Below, in pieces: positions 1 through 8,219 of a stretch of DNA of 64,000 bases (its first letter is position 1; each line of letters begins with the position of its first letter). The position numbers and the translations under genes were made by a program. The stretch spans positions 248,001 through 312,000 of the forward strand of contig NZ_JAGHZS010000001.1 in the NCBI RefSeq assembly GCF_017745275.1. Direction: 5' to 3'. The stretch is from Chitinophaga sp. Lineage in GTDB: Bacteria > Bacteroidota > Bacteroidia > Chitinophagales > Chitinophagaceae. The notes beneath the pieces were generated by a model. The model saw only the letters and a list, made by a program, of their open reading frames with translations, was not told the origin of the DNA and did not search any database.

Positions 1-395
1 GCCATAGCTGCTACATAAAAGAGATTACCTACAATACCACCGAAAAGATATAAAGGTAAAATTCGTTGATGGCCGGCCAGGTGTTGCATAAAAGTGCCAA
101 AGCACCACAACCACACCATATTGGTAAATACCTGCCAGACACTGATATGTGTAAACAGGGAGGTGACCAGCGTCCATGGACGTGTTAACAGTTTAGCCGG
201 GCTGGCCGGAAGCCTTAACCAGGACATGATATCCTGATGAAATCTTGGCTCTCCCACATTCTCCATTTTGTAGATCACAAGGGTGAAGAAGAGGAATATA
301 AAAACAGTGAGATTAACGATCAACAATTGTGTCACCATATTTCGTCCTTCTCCTAAAGAGAGGCGGGGCAATTTCTCTTTTTCCAACGCATGCAT
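1..395 (-). CDS. Rhomboid-family membrane protein, N-terminal part (cut by window edge)
   Basis: Reading the minus strand from the ATG at 395 gives an open frame of about 131 codons that runs off the window. It starts MHALEKEKLPRLS, then has a hydrophobic segment around residues 23-42, and further on the pattern WTLVTSLFTHISVWQVFTNM, which matches the first conserved helix region of rhomboid proteases (the HxxxxHxxxNM-like block). The catalytic GxSG and His motifs would lie beyond the edge. It follows the next rhomboid gene by 47 bases on the same strand, so the two are probably co-transcribed after rlmD. Tandem rhomboids are common in Bacteroidota. Activity cannot be judged from this fragment. 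Confidence 0.8.
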   Translation of the reverse strand, partial: MHALEKEKLPRLSLGEGRNMVTQLLIVNLTVFIFLFFTLVIYKMENVGEPRFHQDIMSWLRLPASPAKLLTRPWTLVTSLFTHISVWQVFTNMVWLWCFGTFMQHLAGHQRILPLYLFGGIVGNLFYVAAM

Positions 396-442
396 GGTAC
401 ATAATTTTTTCAATACAAAAATACGTTATTAATACAGTTGTA

Positions 443-1270
443 TTAATAAAAATCTGTTCGGTGTTTGTTCCAGTTCCTTAGCAGCAGGTAGGCAAAAAGG
501 GCACCGCCCAGGTGAACAAAGTGAGCTACGTTGTCGCCCGGATTATTCTGGATACCAGACCATAATTCTCCTACTATCATGAATGCTACCACGTATTTCG
601 CCTTAATCGGAAACATGGCAAAGAAATACAGGTACCTGTTCGGGAACATAAAGCCAAAGGCGAACAGGATGCCGTATACTGCTCCGGAAGCTCCCAACGT
701 TGGGATATTCCGGTAAAAGGTTACATAGTCGTGTACATATATCTTGGCAATCTCTACTGCCCGTGGATCGCCGTTAGCCAACGCATTTTTGAGCCCCTCC
801 ATATCGAAGTTCGATACGCTTCCCAGGTCAAATTTGTTGTCCAGTGGTACGAAGTTGCTAAAAGTGGGATCACTAAGGAAGGCGTCTGCATACCTGGTCA
901 GGTTCATGTTTTCATAGGTCAGCACTCCCATATAACAGAGGGCGGCGCCAATACCACAAATCATGTAGAAAATCAGGAAACGCTTGGAGCCCCAGATGTT
1001 TTCAAGCGTGGAGCCAAACATCCACAATGTAAACATATTGAAGAGCACATGCGTAAAGTGCTTCGGGTCGTGGAGAAATAAATGCGTGACAAGCTGATGT
1101 GGCCGGAATAGTTCAGAGCGCCAATAGTGCAGCGCAAATAAACGACTCATATCATAATCATACCTTTTTAGCAGGGTAATCTGCACTAACCAAACCAAAC
1201 CATTAATGATCATCAGGTTTTTGATCACCAAGGGGAGGTACTGAAATTTTCCGGGCCTGTAATCGTTCAT
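443..1270 (-). CDS. Rhomboid-family intramembrane serine protease
   Basis: A 275-residue multi-pass membrane protein. The catalytic serine lies in GASGAVYG (about residues 193-200) and the catalytic histidine in AHFVHLGG (about residue 253), the Ser-His dyad of rhomboids, which cut transmembrane segments of other membrane proteins. The first block HLFLHDPKHFTHVLFNM (about residues 63-79) is the conserved helix before the active site. Between the second and third membrane segments there is an insert of about 70 residues (roughly 117-190), larger than in the compact E. coli GlpG core. The gene starts 6 bases after the rlmD stop, so it is in an operon with rlmD and the following rhomboid. The substrate is unknown. 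Confidence 0.9.
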   Translation of the reverse strand: MNDYRPGKFQYLPLVIKNLMIINGLVWLVQITLLKRYDYDMSRLFALHYWRSELFRPHQLVTHLFLHDPKHFTHVLFNMFTLWMFGSTLENIWGSKRFLIFYMICGIGAALCYMGVLTYENMNLTRYADAFLSDPTFSNFVPLDNKFDLGSVSNFDMEGLKNALANGDPRAVEIAKIYVHDYVTFYRNIPTLGASGAVYGILFAFGFMFPNRYLYFFAMFPIKAKYVVAFMIVGELWSGIQNNPGDNVAHFVHLGGALFAYLLLRNWNKHRTDFY

Positions 1271-1276
1271 TGTTGC

Positions 1277-2692
1277 TTAGTTATTATCTCTTTTTTTCAA
1301 CAACACCACATTCTCAATATGGTGTGTATGTGGAAACATGTCTACTGGCTGAACCTTTTCCACTGTATACAGCGCATCCAGCAAAGCCAGGTCCCTGGCT
1401 TGTGTTGCCGGGTTGCAGCTTACATATACAATTTTAGGTGCTGCAATTTCAAGCAATTTGTTGACCAGCTTTTCGTGCATGCCTGCCCGTGGTGGATCCG
1501 TGATAATTACATCCGGCTGCCCATGGTGTGCAAAAAAGGCATCATCACAAATATCAACTACGTCGCCTGCAAAAAACTCGGCATTGTTAACATTATTTCG
1601 GGCGGCATTTTCTTTCGCATCATCTATGGCTTCTTTTATCAGCTCAATACCCACTACTTTGCCGGCATTGCGTGATACAAAAATGCCGATACTACCTGTA
1701 CCGCAATATAAATCGTATACAGTTTCCGTTCCTGTTAACCCGGCAAAATCCCTGGTTACCTTATACAGAACTTCGCCCTGGTAAGTGTTGGTCTGGAAAA
1801 AGGATTTAGGTCCTATTTTAAATACAAAGTCTTCCAACTTTTCCTCTGCATATCCTTTACCAAAATATACTTTGGGCTCCAGGTCGAAAATGGTGTCGTT
1901 ACCTTTTGGATTAATGGTATACAGCAGTGTGGTAATAGCGGGAACCGTTTTCAGTAAATGATCCAGCAGTGCAATCCGGTTCTCTTTATCCTCATGACGG
2001 ATCACCAGGTTCACCATAATCTCGCCGGTGGTACACAGGCGGATCACCAGGTTTCGTAACCAGCCTTGTTGGGCACGGATATCGTAAAACGGTAGCTCAT
2101 GCGCAATGGCGTATTCACGAATGGTATTACGGATCAGGTTTACCGGTTCCTGCATAAGATAGCAGGTGTCTATATTAAGGACCTTATCGAATAATTTGGG
2201 TACATGGAAGCCCAGTGCGGGTTTTACAGGTATTTCCCCTTCATTGGCCTTTATCTCCTCATTGGTCAGATAAGCTTTATTGCTAAAAGTAAACTCCAGC
2301 TTGTTACGGTAATGTTCTGTGTGCACCCCGCCCAGGATAGGATCCATAGGAGGCAATACCAGTTTGCCGATACGTTGCAGGTGGTCAGCCACCTGCTGCT
2401 GTTTGAATTCCAGTTGCTGTGAATAAGGAAGCATCTGCCACTTACAACCGCCACAGATGCCAAAGTGCTGGCAAAATGGGGTTACCCGCTTGTCAGAATA
2501 GCTATGAAAGTGGACCACTTTCCCTTCTGCCCAGTCTTTTTTGTTTTTACTAAGGCGAACATCCACTACATCTCCGGGTACCACACCACCTTCAATAAAT
2601 ATCACTTTCCCGTCGTGACGGGCCAGGGCTTTACCCTCTGCCGCATAGGCAGTAACAGGTACATTTTCTAAAACAACATTTTTTTTCCTCAC
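1277..2692 (-). CDS. rlmD: 23S rRNA (uracil-5-)-methyltransferase, RlmD/RlmCD type
   Basis: A 471-residue SAM-dependent methyltransferase that makes 5-methyluridine in 23S rRNA. An N-terminal TRAM RNA-binding domain (about residues 1-60) is followed by four cysteines (C74, C80, C83, C177) placed as the [4Fe-4S] ligands of this family. The SAM-binding part has VYDLYCGTGSIG, the catalytic part ITDPPRAGMH, and the nucleophilic cysteine lies in SCNPATQARDL (C426). Length and motifs are normal for the RlmD/TrmA family; which uridine is modified cannot be read from the sequence. A TACCTTTG box (minus strand, 2698-2705) lies just upstream of the start, implying a very short leader. It heads the operon with the two rhomboid genes. 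Confidence 0.93.
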   Translation of the reverse strand: MRKKNVVLENVPVTAYAAEGKALARHDGKVIFIEGGVVPGDVVDVRLSKNKKDWAEGKVVHFHSYSDKRVTPFCQHFGICGGCKWQMLPYSQQLEFKQQQVADHLQRIGKLVLPPMDPILGGVHTEHYRNKLEFTFSNKAYLTNEEIKANEGEIPVKPALGFHVPKLFDKVLNIDTCYLMQEPVNLIRNTIREYAIAHELPFYDIRAQQGWLRNLVIRLCTTGEIMVNLVIRHEDKENRIALLDHLLKTVPAITTLLYTINPKGNDTIFDLEPKVYFGKGYAEEKLEDFVFKIGPKSFFQTNTYQGEVLYKVTRDFAGLTGTETVYDLYCGTGSIGIFVSRNAGKVVGIELIKEAIDDAKENAARNNVNNAEFFAGDVVDICDDAFFAHHGQPDVIITDPPRAGMHEKLVNKLLEIAAPKIVYVSCNPATQARDLALLDALYTVEKVQPVDMFPHTHHIENVVLLKKRDNN

Positions 2693-2811
2693 GGCTGCAA
2701 AGGTAATTGGAAATGCTGAATCCTCGTCTTAATTCATGTAATTACCACTCACCACACTGCTTTCGGTTTTTACTTTTTTCCGCTTACATTTACATATTGC
2801 TTGTAAATATT

Positions 2812-4218
2812 ATGCGTAAATTATTTGTTACACTAATAGCCACCCTTTTAGGCCACTTTACCCTGCAGGCACAGGGATACCAGATTGCTGTTAAACTGAA
2901 GAATTTTACAGGTGGAAAGTTCTTTCTTGCCCATTATATGGGCAGATCTACTTACCTCGCCGATTCGGCAGAGGTAAGCCCCACCGGCGATGCCATCCTG
3001 AAAGGCAAAGAAAAACTGTTGCCAGGCATCTACCTGTTGGTATTGCCGGGAAAGGAAAAATATGTGGAAACGCTGATCGATAAACAACAATTCTTTAGCG
3101 TTACACTTGATAGCGCTGACCTGATCAATAAAACAGTATATAAAGGCAGCCCGGACAATGATCTGTTCCTCTCTTACAATAAATTCCTGTTCCAGCAGGA
3201 AGCCCTCAGCCGCAATATTCAGCAACAGTTGCAGGCAGCCCATTCCGCAGCCGATACGGCAAAAGTGCTTCCGCTTCAGAAAGAGCTTGGGAGGAAGATC
3301 CAGGACTTCCGGAGCAACTTTATCGTTCAACATCCCGGCACTATCTTAAGCACCATATTCCTGGCCATGAAAGAACCGGAAGTGCCCCAACAGCCGGCCG
3401 GGGCGGATTCTACCTTTGCTTATCGCTATTTTAAAAGCCATTATTGGGATGAGGTAGACCTGGAAAGTGACCGGTTGGTAAGAACACCGATCCTGGAAGG
3501 AAAGTTGAAAAAGTATTTTACGCAACTGGTAATGCCCTCACCAGACTCTATTATCGTTGATTGTGACGCTCTCATTGCCCGCACGCGAAAGAGCAAAGAG
3601 ACATTCAAATTTGTGCTGTGGTGGCTGACCTACAACTATGAAAGCTCTCCCTACATGGGAATGGATGCCGTATTTGTTCACCTGGTGGAGAAATACTATG
3701 TACCCGGGGATGCTTTTTGGTTGACTAACGAGCAACTGAATAAAATTGTGGACCGGGCTTATGCCCTGGCGCCTAACCTGATTGGAAAGCAGGCCGCTCC
3801 GCTGGAATTTAAAGATTCTGCTTCCAATATGCTCTCATTATATAAAACCCAATCGAAGTATACCGTCCTGGTTTTCTGGGATCCCACCTGCGGGCATTGT
3901 AAAACAGAGCTGCCCCGTCTAGATTCAGCTTTCAAGGCCAGTTGGAAAAGCAAAGGAGTGACTATGGTGGCTGTAAAAACAGAAGGTACCCGGGAAGAGT
4001 GGTTGCAGTTCATAAAAGATCACGACCTCCGTGATTGGGTGCACGGTTCTGATCCTCAATCTGCCACTAATTATCGCCGTTTATACGATGTATATAGTAC
4101 GCCCATGATTTACCTGCTTGATGATAAAAAGAAGATTGTGGCAAAAAAACTGGGAGTGGAGCAATTACAGGAGTTTTTGGATCGAAACACCGCAAAAAAT
4201 GCGGCGGCTTCGCGGTAA
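2812..4218 (+). CDS. Secreted thioredoxin-fold protein (DUF4369-like plus redoxin domain)
   Basis: The start at 2812 is preferred over an in-frame ATG at 2707 because it opens directly with a signal peptide (MRKLFVTLIATLLGHFTLQA). The mature part begins with a DUF4369-like beta domain (about residues 20-140), then a helical middle region (about 150-310), and a C-terminal AhpC/TSA-thioredoxin fold with the active-site pair CGHC (C360, C363) in FWDPTCGHCKTELP. The cis-proline loop is in YSTPMIYLLD. Such proteins act as periplasmic thiol-disulfide oxidoreductases or cytochrome-c-type thiol reductases in Bacteroidota. 468 residues is usual for this architecture. It stands alone, divergent from rlmD. 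Confidence 0.88.
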   Translation: MRKLFVTLIATLLGHFTLQAQGYQIAVKLKNFTGGKFFLAHYMGRSTYLADSAEVSPTGDAILKGKEKLLPGIYLLVLPGKEKYVETLIDKQQFFSVTLDSADLINKTVYKGSPDNDLFLSYNKFLFQQEALSRNIQQQLQAAHSAADTAKVLPLQKELGRKIQDFRSNFIVQHPGTILSTIFLAMKEPEVPQQPAGADSTFAYRYFKSHYWDEVDLESDRLVRTPILEGKLKKYFTQLVMPSPDSIIVDCDALIARTRKSKETFKFVLWWLTYNYESSPYMGMDAVFVHLVEKYYVPGDAFWLTNEQLNKIVDRAYALAPNLIGKQAAPLEFKDSASNMLSLYKTQSKYTVLVFWDPTCGHCKTELPRLDSAFKASWKSKGVTMVAVKTEGTREEWLQFIKDHDLRDWVHGSDPQSATNYRRLYDVYSTPMIYLLDDKKKIVAKKLGVEQLQEFLDRNTAKNAAASR

Positions 4219-4330
4219 CGGCAGGAAATGGCAAGTGTGGTTGTGTTTGATAATCAATCTATTATGGTATTTTAACAATCCTTTGGCATAGTCTTTGGCT
4301 GTGGGCTAGCAGACCATAAAACCAAAGATT

Positions 4331-5041
4331 ATGAAGAAGACGTTATTATTATCAGTTGCGGCTCTCAGCATATCTTTTGCTGCCATGTCGCAGGCCCGGG
4401 TCGGGATTAAAGCTGGGTGGAATCTTTCAAACATTACTACTGACAACGCCGGAAGTGTTAAAAACGATCGTTCACTATCCGGGTTTAATGCAGGTGCCAT
4501 CGCAGATTTACCTTTAGTCCCTAAAATATTATCGTTTCAGCCGGGAGTATTTTATACTACTAAGGGTACTAAATTCGAAGTAGGGGATAAAGACCATATC
4601 ACACCAACTACACCGTACACTAAGTTTACTTCTTCGCCATCTTACATAGAAATTCCATTGAATTTCGTCGGCAAATTACCCATCGGTGAAAATGCCCGGT
4701 TATTTGCAGGAGTAGGACCCTATTTCGCATTTGGCGTAGCCGGGAAAAACAAGTGGGAAACCATTACCAGTGTAGGATCTTCCAGTTCTTCCTCCAGTAT
4801 TAAATGGGACGATGATACGCCTTTTAACAACGGAGACCCCAACCAGGGCTTCGACAAGTTTAAACGTTTCGACTGGGGAGGTAACGTACAGGTGGGTGCG
4901 GAATTACACAATTTCCTGATTTCAGCACAGTATGGTATTGGATTTGCTAAGATCCGCTCCGGACAGGACAACAGTACAGATGACAAAGGTAAAAACCGTG
5001 TTTTCAGTGTATCCGTTGGTTACCTGTTTGGAGGAAAGTAA
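4331..5041 (+). CDS. Outer-membrane beta-barrel protein, PorT-like (paralog 1 of 3)
   Basis: A 236-residue protein with a signal peptide (MKKTLLLSVAALSISFAAMSQA) followed by RVGIKAGWNLSN, the typical first strand of the PorT/OmpX-like family, and alternating amphipathic strands ending in FSVSVGYLFGGK, with a near-C-terminal aromatic as usual for outer-membrane barrels. A low-complexity serine loop (SSSSSS) lies near residue 155. It is the first of three similar genes in a row (with 5176-5793 and 5962-6645). The barrel and location are well supported; the role is unknown. Confidence 0.85.
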   Translation: MKKTLLLSVAALSISFAAMSQARVGIKAGWNLSNITTDNAGSVKNDRSLSGFNAGAIADLPLVPKILSFQPGVFYTTKGTKFEVGDKDHITPTTPYTKFTSSPSYIEIPLNFVGKLPIGENARLFAGVGPYFAFGVAGKNKWETITSVGSSSSSSSIKWDDDTPFNNGDPNQGFDKFKRFDWGGNVQVGAELHNFLISAQYGIGFAKIRSGQDNSTDDKGKNRVFSVSVGYLFGGK

Positions 5042-5175
5042 AACAATTCATTGAATAAGTTGTAATAACAGCAGCAAGCAAAAAAACAGGTTCATTTTTA
5101 GTTGGCAATCAAAAAAATTAGGAGGCGGTGCCTCACCTGTGGCACCGCTTTACTATTCATCAAATTACATCACAC

Positions 5176-5793
5176 ATGAAAAAGGTATTATTATCTGCAG
5201 CGGCTTTATTAGTAGCCAGTCTTTCTTTTGGTCAAACTAAATGGGGTATCGTTGCAGGCCCGCAGTTTTCCAGCATTACAGGAAAAGCATCAGGTTCTTC
5301 AAAAGAAACAAGCAATCTCCTTGTTGGAGTAAGAGCCGGTGTTACTGCAGATCTTCCATTGGGAGATGATTTTTTTATTGGAACAGGATTATTGTATTCC
5401 GGTAAAGGTGGCAAGGCAAAAAATTCAGATATAAAAACAACGCTATCTTACCTGGAGCTGCCTGTTCACTTTATGTTTAAACCAGAAGTTGGTAGTGGTA
5501 GACTGGTATTGTCTGCCGGTCCTTATTTCGCCTATGGAATCAGCGGTAAAATGAAGGATGTTCCATTACTTGGCGACGTTGACGTATATGACGACAAGGC
5601 TGGATTCTCCAAACAAAAACGTTTTGATGCCGGTGCCGGTATTAATGTAGGCTATGAAATGCCTATGGGGCTTTATTTTGGCTTGAACACAGACCTTGGC
5701 CTTATTAATACTGCTGATAACACCAGCAACGACCGTAAATTTAAAAATACCTCCTTCGGAGTATCTGTAGGATATAAATTTGGTGGAAAATAA
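5176..5793 (+). CDS. Outer-membrane beta-barrel protein, PorT-like (paralog 2 of 3)
   Basis: The start at 5176 is chosen because it opens with the signal peptide MKKVLLSAAALLVASLSFG; an in-frame ATG 48 bases upstream would add a non-signal leader. The 205-residue product has the same layout as its neighbour: KWGIVAGPQFSSITG after the signal, LSYLELPVHFMFKP in the middle, and the end FGVSVGYKFGGK. It is followed by a strong terminator at 5819-5848. Probably an outer-membrane barrel made by tandem duplication; the function is not known. Confidence 0.85.
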   Translation: MKKVLLSAAALLVASLSFGQTKWGIVAGPQFSSITGKASGSSKETSNLLVGVRAGVTADLPLGDDFFIGTGLLYSGKGGKAKNSDIKTTLSYLELPVHFMFKPEVGSGRLVLSAGPYFAYGISGKMKDVPLLGDVDVYDDKAGFSKQKRFDAGAGINVGYEMPMGLYFGLNTDLGLINTADNTSNDRKFKNTSFGVSVGYKFGGK

Positions 5794-5818
5794 GCCCCCG
5801 CAAAATGAATTCTTTATT

Positions 5819-5848
5819 AACCACCCGGTAAATCCGGGTGGTTTTTTA
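5819..5848 (+). terminator. Rho-independent terminator after the second barrel gene
   Basis: A perfect 10-bp stem (AACCACCCGG / CCGGGTGGTT, 5819-5828 with 5834-5843), a 5-base loop and a following T-run. It separates the second and third barrel genes into different transcripts. Confidence 0.9.
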
Positions 5849-5961
5849 TTTTTATCAAAACCTTTTTATACTTTAGCGGCAGTAACCAGCTGAGCATTAA
5901 GACTTTTCCCCAAATCGTGTGTCACAGTGAATATTTATAATCTTTTAGTACCGAACTACTG

Positions 5962-6645
5962 ATGAAGTTTTTTACACTCCTATGTGCAGCACTGCTGCTG
6001 TTTGTTGTTTCCAATTCTCATGCCCAGGTAAGCTTAGGCATACGTGGTGGCTACGTAAATGCCGGGCTAGCGGTTCCAGAGCATAGCACTGCCCCGGGAA
6101 CCTCTCACCAGGACCGTTGGCAGGTGGGTACCTATTTAAATATTCCCTTGTTTAAGGGAGGGTATCTGCAACCAGGTGCCAGCTATATTGTAAAAGGGGC
6201 AAACCTGAATTACATCTCTCCTCATCCGGATCTGTTCACTTCCGGCGCCACCAAATTAACGCTGCGATATCTGGAGTTACCTGTAAATTTTGTTTATAAG
6301 GTACCGGTAGGCTTTGGAAAGCTCCTGGTAGGTGCAGGGCCTTATGCCGCTTATTGTGTACGCGGCGATTATAAGCTGGAGGCTATTGATGCCGGCGGAC
6401 AGGTGTCTTCCGGATCGAAGCGCATAGATTTTAAGTCATCTCCTAATATTTTTGGTACCGGCATGAATATCCAACGCTGGGATGCAGGGCTGAACTTTAC
6501 TGCCGGCGTGGAGTTGAATTGTTTTCTTACATTGACCGGCCATTATGGCTATGGACTGATGAATCTGGATAAATCAACGAACAATTTAAACAATCGCTAT
6601 TGGGGCGTAAGCCTTGGGTTTATATTTGACCGCGAAGACTGGTAA
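5962..6645 (+). CDS. Outer-membrane beta-barrel protein, PorT-like (paralog 3 of 3)
   Basis: A 227-residue protein with a signal peptide (MKFFTLLCAALLLFVVSNSHA) and then VSLGIRGGYVNAGLA, LRYLELPVNFVYKVPVG and the end WGVSLGFIFDREDW. The LRYLELPVxFxxKxPxG block is shared with the two preceding genes, which shows common ancestry. It lies after a terminator and so has its own promoter. Its end abuts the hairpin repeat later split by the IS3 element. Role unknown; probably a structural or adhesion-type small barrel. Confidence 0.83.
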   Translation: MKFFTLLCAALLLFVVSNSHAQVSLGIRGGYVNAGLAVPEHSTAPGTSHQDRWQVGTYLNIPLFKGGYLQPGASYIVKGANLNYISPHPDLFTSGATKLTLRYLELPVNFVYKVPVGFGKLLVGAGPYAAYCVRGDYKLEAIDAGGQVSSGSKRIDFKSSPNIFGTGMNIQRWDAGLNFTAGVELNCFLTLTGHYGYGLMNLDKSTNNLNNRYWGVSLGFIFDREDW

Positions 6646-6648
6646 TTT

Positions 6649-6705
6649 GAGCAGAAAGCAGAAGGCAGAAAGCTATTATAGCGAATGATCAAAGCGATTT
6701 TATAG
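6649..6705. repeat. Left arm of a long intergenic inverted repeat, split by IS3
   Basis: The bases from GAGCAGAAAGC to GCGAATGATCAAAGCG are the complement of the sequence on the other side of the IS (8160-8219), with a few mismatches. The same element is present undamaged at 15385-15500. The left arm begins 4 bases after the stop codon of the third barrel gene. Confidence 0.75.
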
Positions 6706-6749
6706 TGAAGTGCACCCTAAAGGTTAGACTTTTTTTAAACGTTTAAAAA

Positions 6750-7526
6750 TTATGCGGCTTGAGTTCGGTATTCAACTGGGCTCAAGCCGTTTAGTTTCAA
6801 TTTGATCCTGTCGTTGTTATAATAGTGTATATATTCAATTAGTCCCTGCTTTAAAGCTGATATCGAATCAAATTTTTCAAGATAAAATAGTTCTGTTTTG
6901 AGGATAGCGAAAAAACTTTCCATCGCTGCATTATCCAGACAATTTCCTTTTGCAGACATACTTTGTTTAATTTTCTTGTCTCGAAGAATCGCTTGATATT
7001 GCTTCATCTGATACTGCCAGCCCTGATCGGAGTGCAATATCAGATTATTTTTCTTTGGTAGCCTGACAAAAGCCTTTTGTAACATATCAACAATTTGACT
7101 AAATGTTGGACGTTCCGATATGTTATAACTTATTATTTCCCCATTGTATAGGTCCATTATTGGAGAAAAATACAGCTTTTTATCCCCGATTGAAAACACT
7201 GTTACATCAGTAACCCATTTCTGACAAGGCTTTTCTGCTTTGAAGTTCCGCATTAAGAGATTGGGCGCTATTCTACCTTGCTCTCCTCTATATGACTTAT
7301 ACTTTTTCACTCTAACCAGGCTTTTGATATTACGGGATCGCATGATTTTTAGTACTGTCTTATGATTAACCATTTTGCCTGTCTTCTTTATATCCCTGGT
7401 TATGCGCCTGTAACCGTATCTGCCTTTATGACGATGATAAACAGCCATGATCTCCGTTTCTAATGCCGCGTGCTTTTGAGGCTGCGCTGATAGTTTCAGA
7501 CAGTAATAATATGTACTGCGTGCCAT
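6750..7526 (-). CDS. IS3-family transposase OrfB (DDE integrase)
   Basis: 258 residues counted from the first ATG, but the frame is open upstream through the end of orfA, so the working product is probably the OrfAB fusion made by -1 frameshifting at 7634-7640. The HTH_21-like region (YHRHKGRYGYRRI) precedes an rve integrase core: first Asp in KWVTDVTVFSI, second in LILHSDQGWQYQ, Glu in DNAAMESFFAILKTE. These are the DDE residues that cut and join DNA ends. The end QGLIEYIHYYNNDRI is typical of IS3 OrfB. No stops or shifts interrupt it. Confidence 0.93.
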   Translation of the reverse strand: MARSTYYYCLKLSAQPQKHAALETEIMAVYHRHKGRYGYRRITRDIKKTGKMVNHKTVLKIMRSRNIKSLVRVKKYKSYRGEQGRIAPNLLMRNFKAEKPCQKWVTDVTVFSIGDKKLYFSPIMDLYNGEIISYNISERPTFSQIVDMLQKAFVRLPKKNNLILHSDQGWQYQMKQYQAILRDKKIKQSMSAKGNCLDNAAMESFFAILKTELFYLEKFDSISALKQGLIEYIHYYNNDRIKLKLNGLSPVEYRTQAA

Positions 7527-7567
7527 ACCCGCTGCTTTTAGCAGTAAGTTAAATGGATAAGAAGGCC

Positions 7568-8116
7568 TTAATTCCCTGATGGCTTCTGCCGCTTGTTTTG
7601 ACCGGCTTGTTCTTTTTGAATTAAGGCCTTTAACTTTTTTAAAAGTGCATTTTCGGTCCGCAGATATTGCAATTCGGCCTCTAAAGCGGCCAACTTTGCC
7701 TTATCGGGGTCCGTTATTATTTCATTCGCCTTACTTTTTTTTCCCATTTGATTCTTTTTTAAACCTCGTTTACTCTTAAGTAAACCTGCAGCCCCTTCAC
7801 GTTCATACTGCCTTAGCCATATGCCAACTGTATGATCCTGAGCGATGCCAAATAACATCGCTGCCTGCATTAAAGATAATCGCTTTTGGAATACGGTTCG
7901 GATAACTTCGAGTTTAAACTCTCCACTATAGGTAACACCTGCACGAGGTTGCAAACCTGCTATTCCATGATACTTGTAAAGCTGTAACCATCGCTGAACG
8001 GATACATCTGTTGTCCCTAGCTTACGAGCCGCTGATGCTATATGGTCTTTACCTGAGATAACTGCATGCACTGCTGACAGCTTCTGTTTTAAACTGAATT
8101 TTGTCTTTCCTGCCAT
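7568..8116 (-). CDS. IS3-family transposase OrfA (helix-turn-helix subunit)
   Basis: The start at 8116 (MAGKTKFSLKQK) is preferred; the 23 codons upstream read through the terminal inverted repeat of the IS and are unlikely to be translated. The 182-residue product has two helix-turn-helix segments (about residues 10-50 and 65-110; SAARKLGTTDVSVQRWLQLY and AAMLFGIAQDHTVGIWLRQY) that bind the IS ends, then a coiled-coil tail (LAALEAELQYLRTENALLKK), the usual oligomerisation zipper. The A-AAA-AAG shift site lies within this zipper. The stop is at 7568. Confidence 0.92.
   Translation of the reverse strand: MAGKTKFSLKQKLSAVHAVISGKDHIASAARKLGTTDVSVQRWLQLYKYHGIAGLQPRAGVTYSGEFKLEVIRTVFQKRLSLMQAAMLFGIAQDHTVGIWLRQYEREGAAGLLKSKRGLKKNQMGKKSKANEIITDPDKAKLAALEAELQYLRTENALLKKLKALIQKEQAGQNKRQKPSGN
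7634..7640 (-). promoter_or_regulatory. Programmed -1 ribosomal frameshift site A-AAA-AAG of the IS
   Basis: On the minus strand orfA reads TTA-AAA-AAG; slipping back one base gives AAA-AAA-GTT and enters a frame with no stop until the end of orfB, passing the orfA stop. This is the standard IS3 arrangement for making OrfAB. Confidence 0.85.
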
Positions 8117-8120
8117 AAAA

Positions 8121-8155
8121 ATGCCCCCTAAAAGTGTCCAACTTTTAGGGGGCAT
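8121..8155. repeat. 15-bp perfect hairpin at the right end of the IS
   Basis: ATGCCCCCTAAAAGT (8121-8135) is the exact complement of 8141-8155, with a 5-base loop. It overlaps the terminal inverted repeat and ends 4 bases before the orfA start codon. In transcripts entering from outside it would fold over the orfA start region, a way some IS elements limit transposase made by read-through. Confidence 0.8.
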
Positions 8156-8159
8156 TTCA

Positions 8160-8219
8160 ATATCCACTTCTGTCAATCGCTTCAATAGCTTTTTGCTTTA
8201 CGCTTTCTGCTTTCTGCTC
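8160..8219. repeat. Right arm of the split inverted repeat
   Basis: Carries AATAGCTTTTTGCTTTACGC and CTTTCTGCTC, the complement of the left arm at 6649-6705, and nearly identical to the right arm of the intact copy at 15454-15500. Its outer end overlaps the TAG stop codon of the histidine kinase (8219-8221 on the minus strand). Confidence 0.75.

Larger units (their letters stand above)
6706..8159 (-). mobile_element. IS3-family insertion sequence, complete, about 1.45 kb
   Basis: Two overlapping transposase frames on the minus strand are bounded by imperfect inverted repeats beginning TGAAGTGCACCCTAAAGG at 6706 (plus) and TGAAATGCCCCCTAAAAG at 8159 (minus), with the TGA...TCA ends usual for IS3. 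About 18 of the first 22 terminal bases match. I see no clear 3-4 bp target duplication (flanks TAG and ATA). The element sits inside the loop of a host hairpin repeat. Frames are intact, so it may still be active. Confidence 0.9.
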
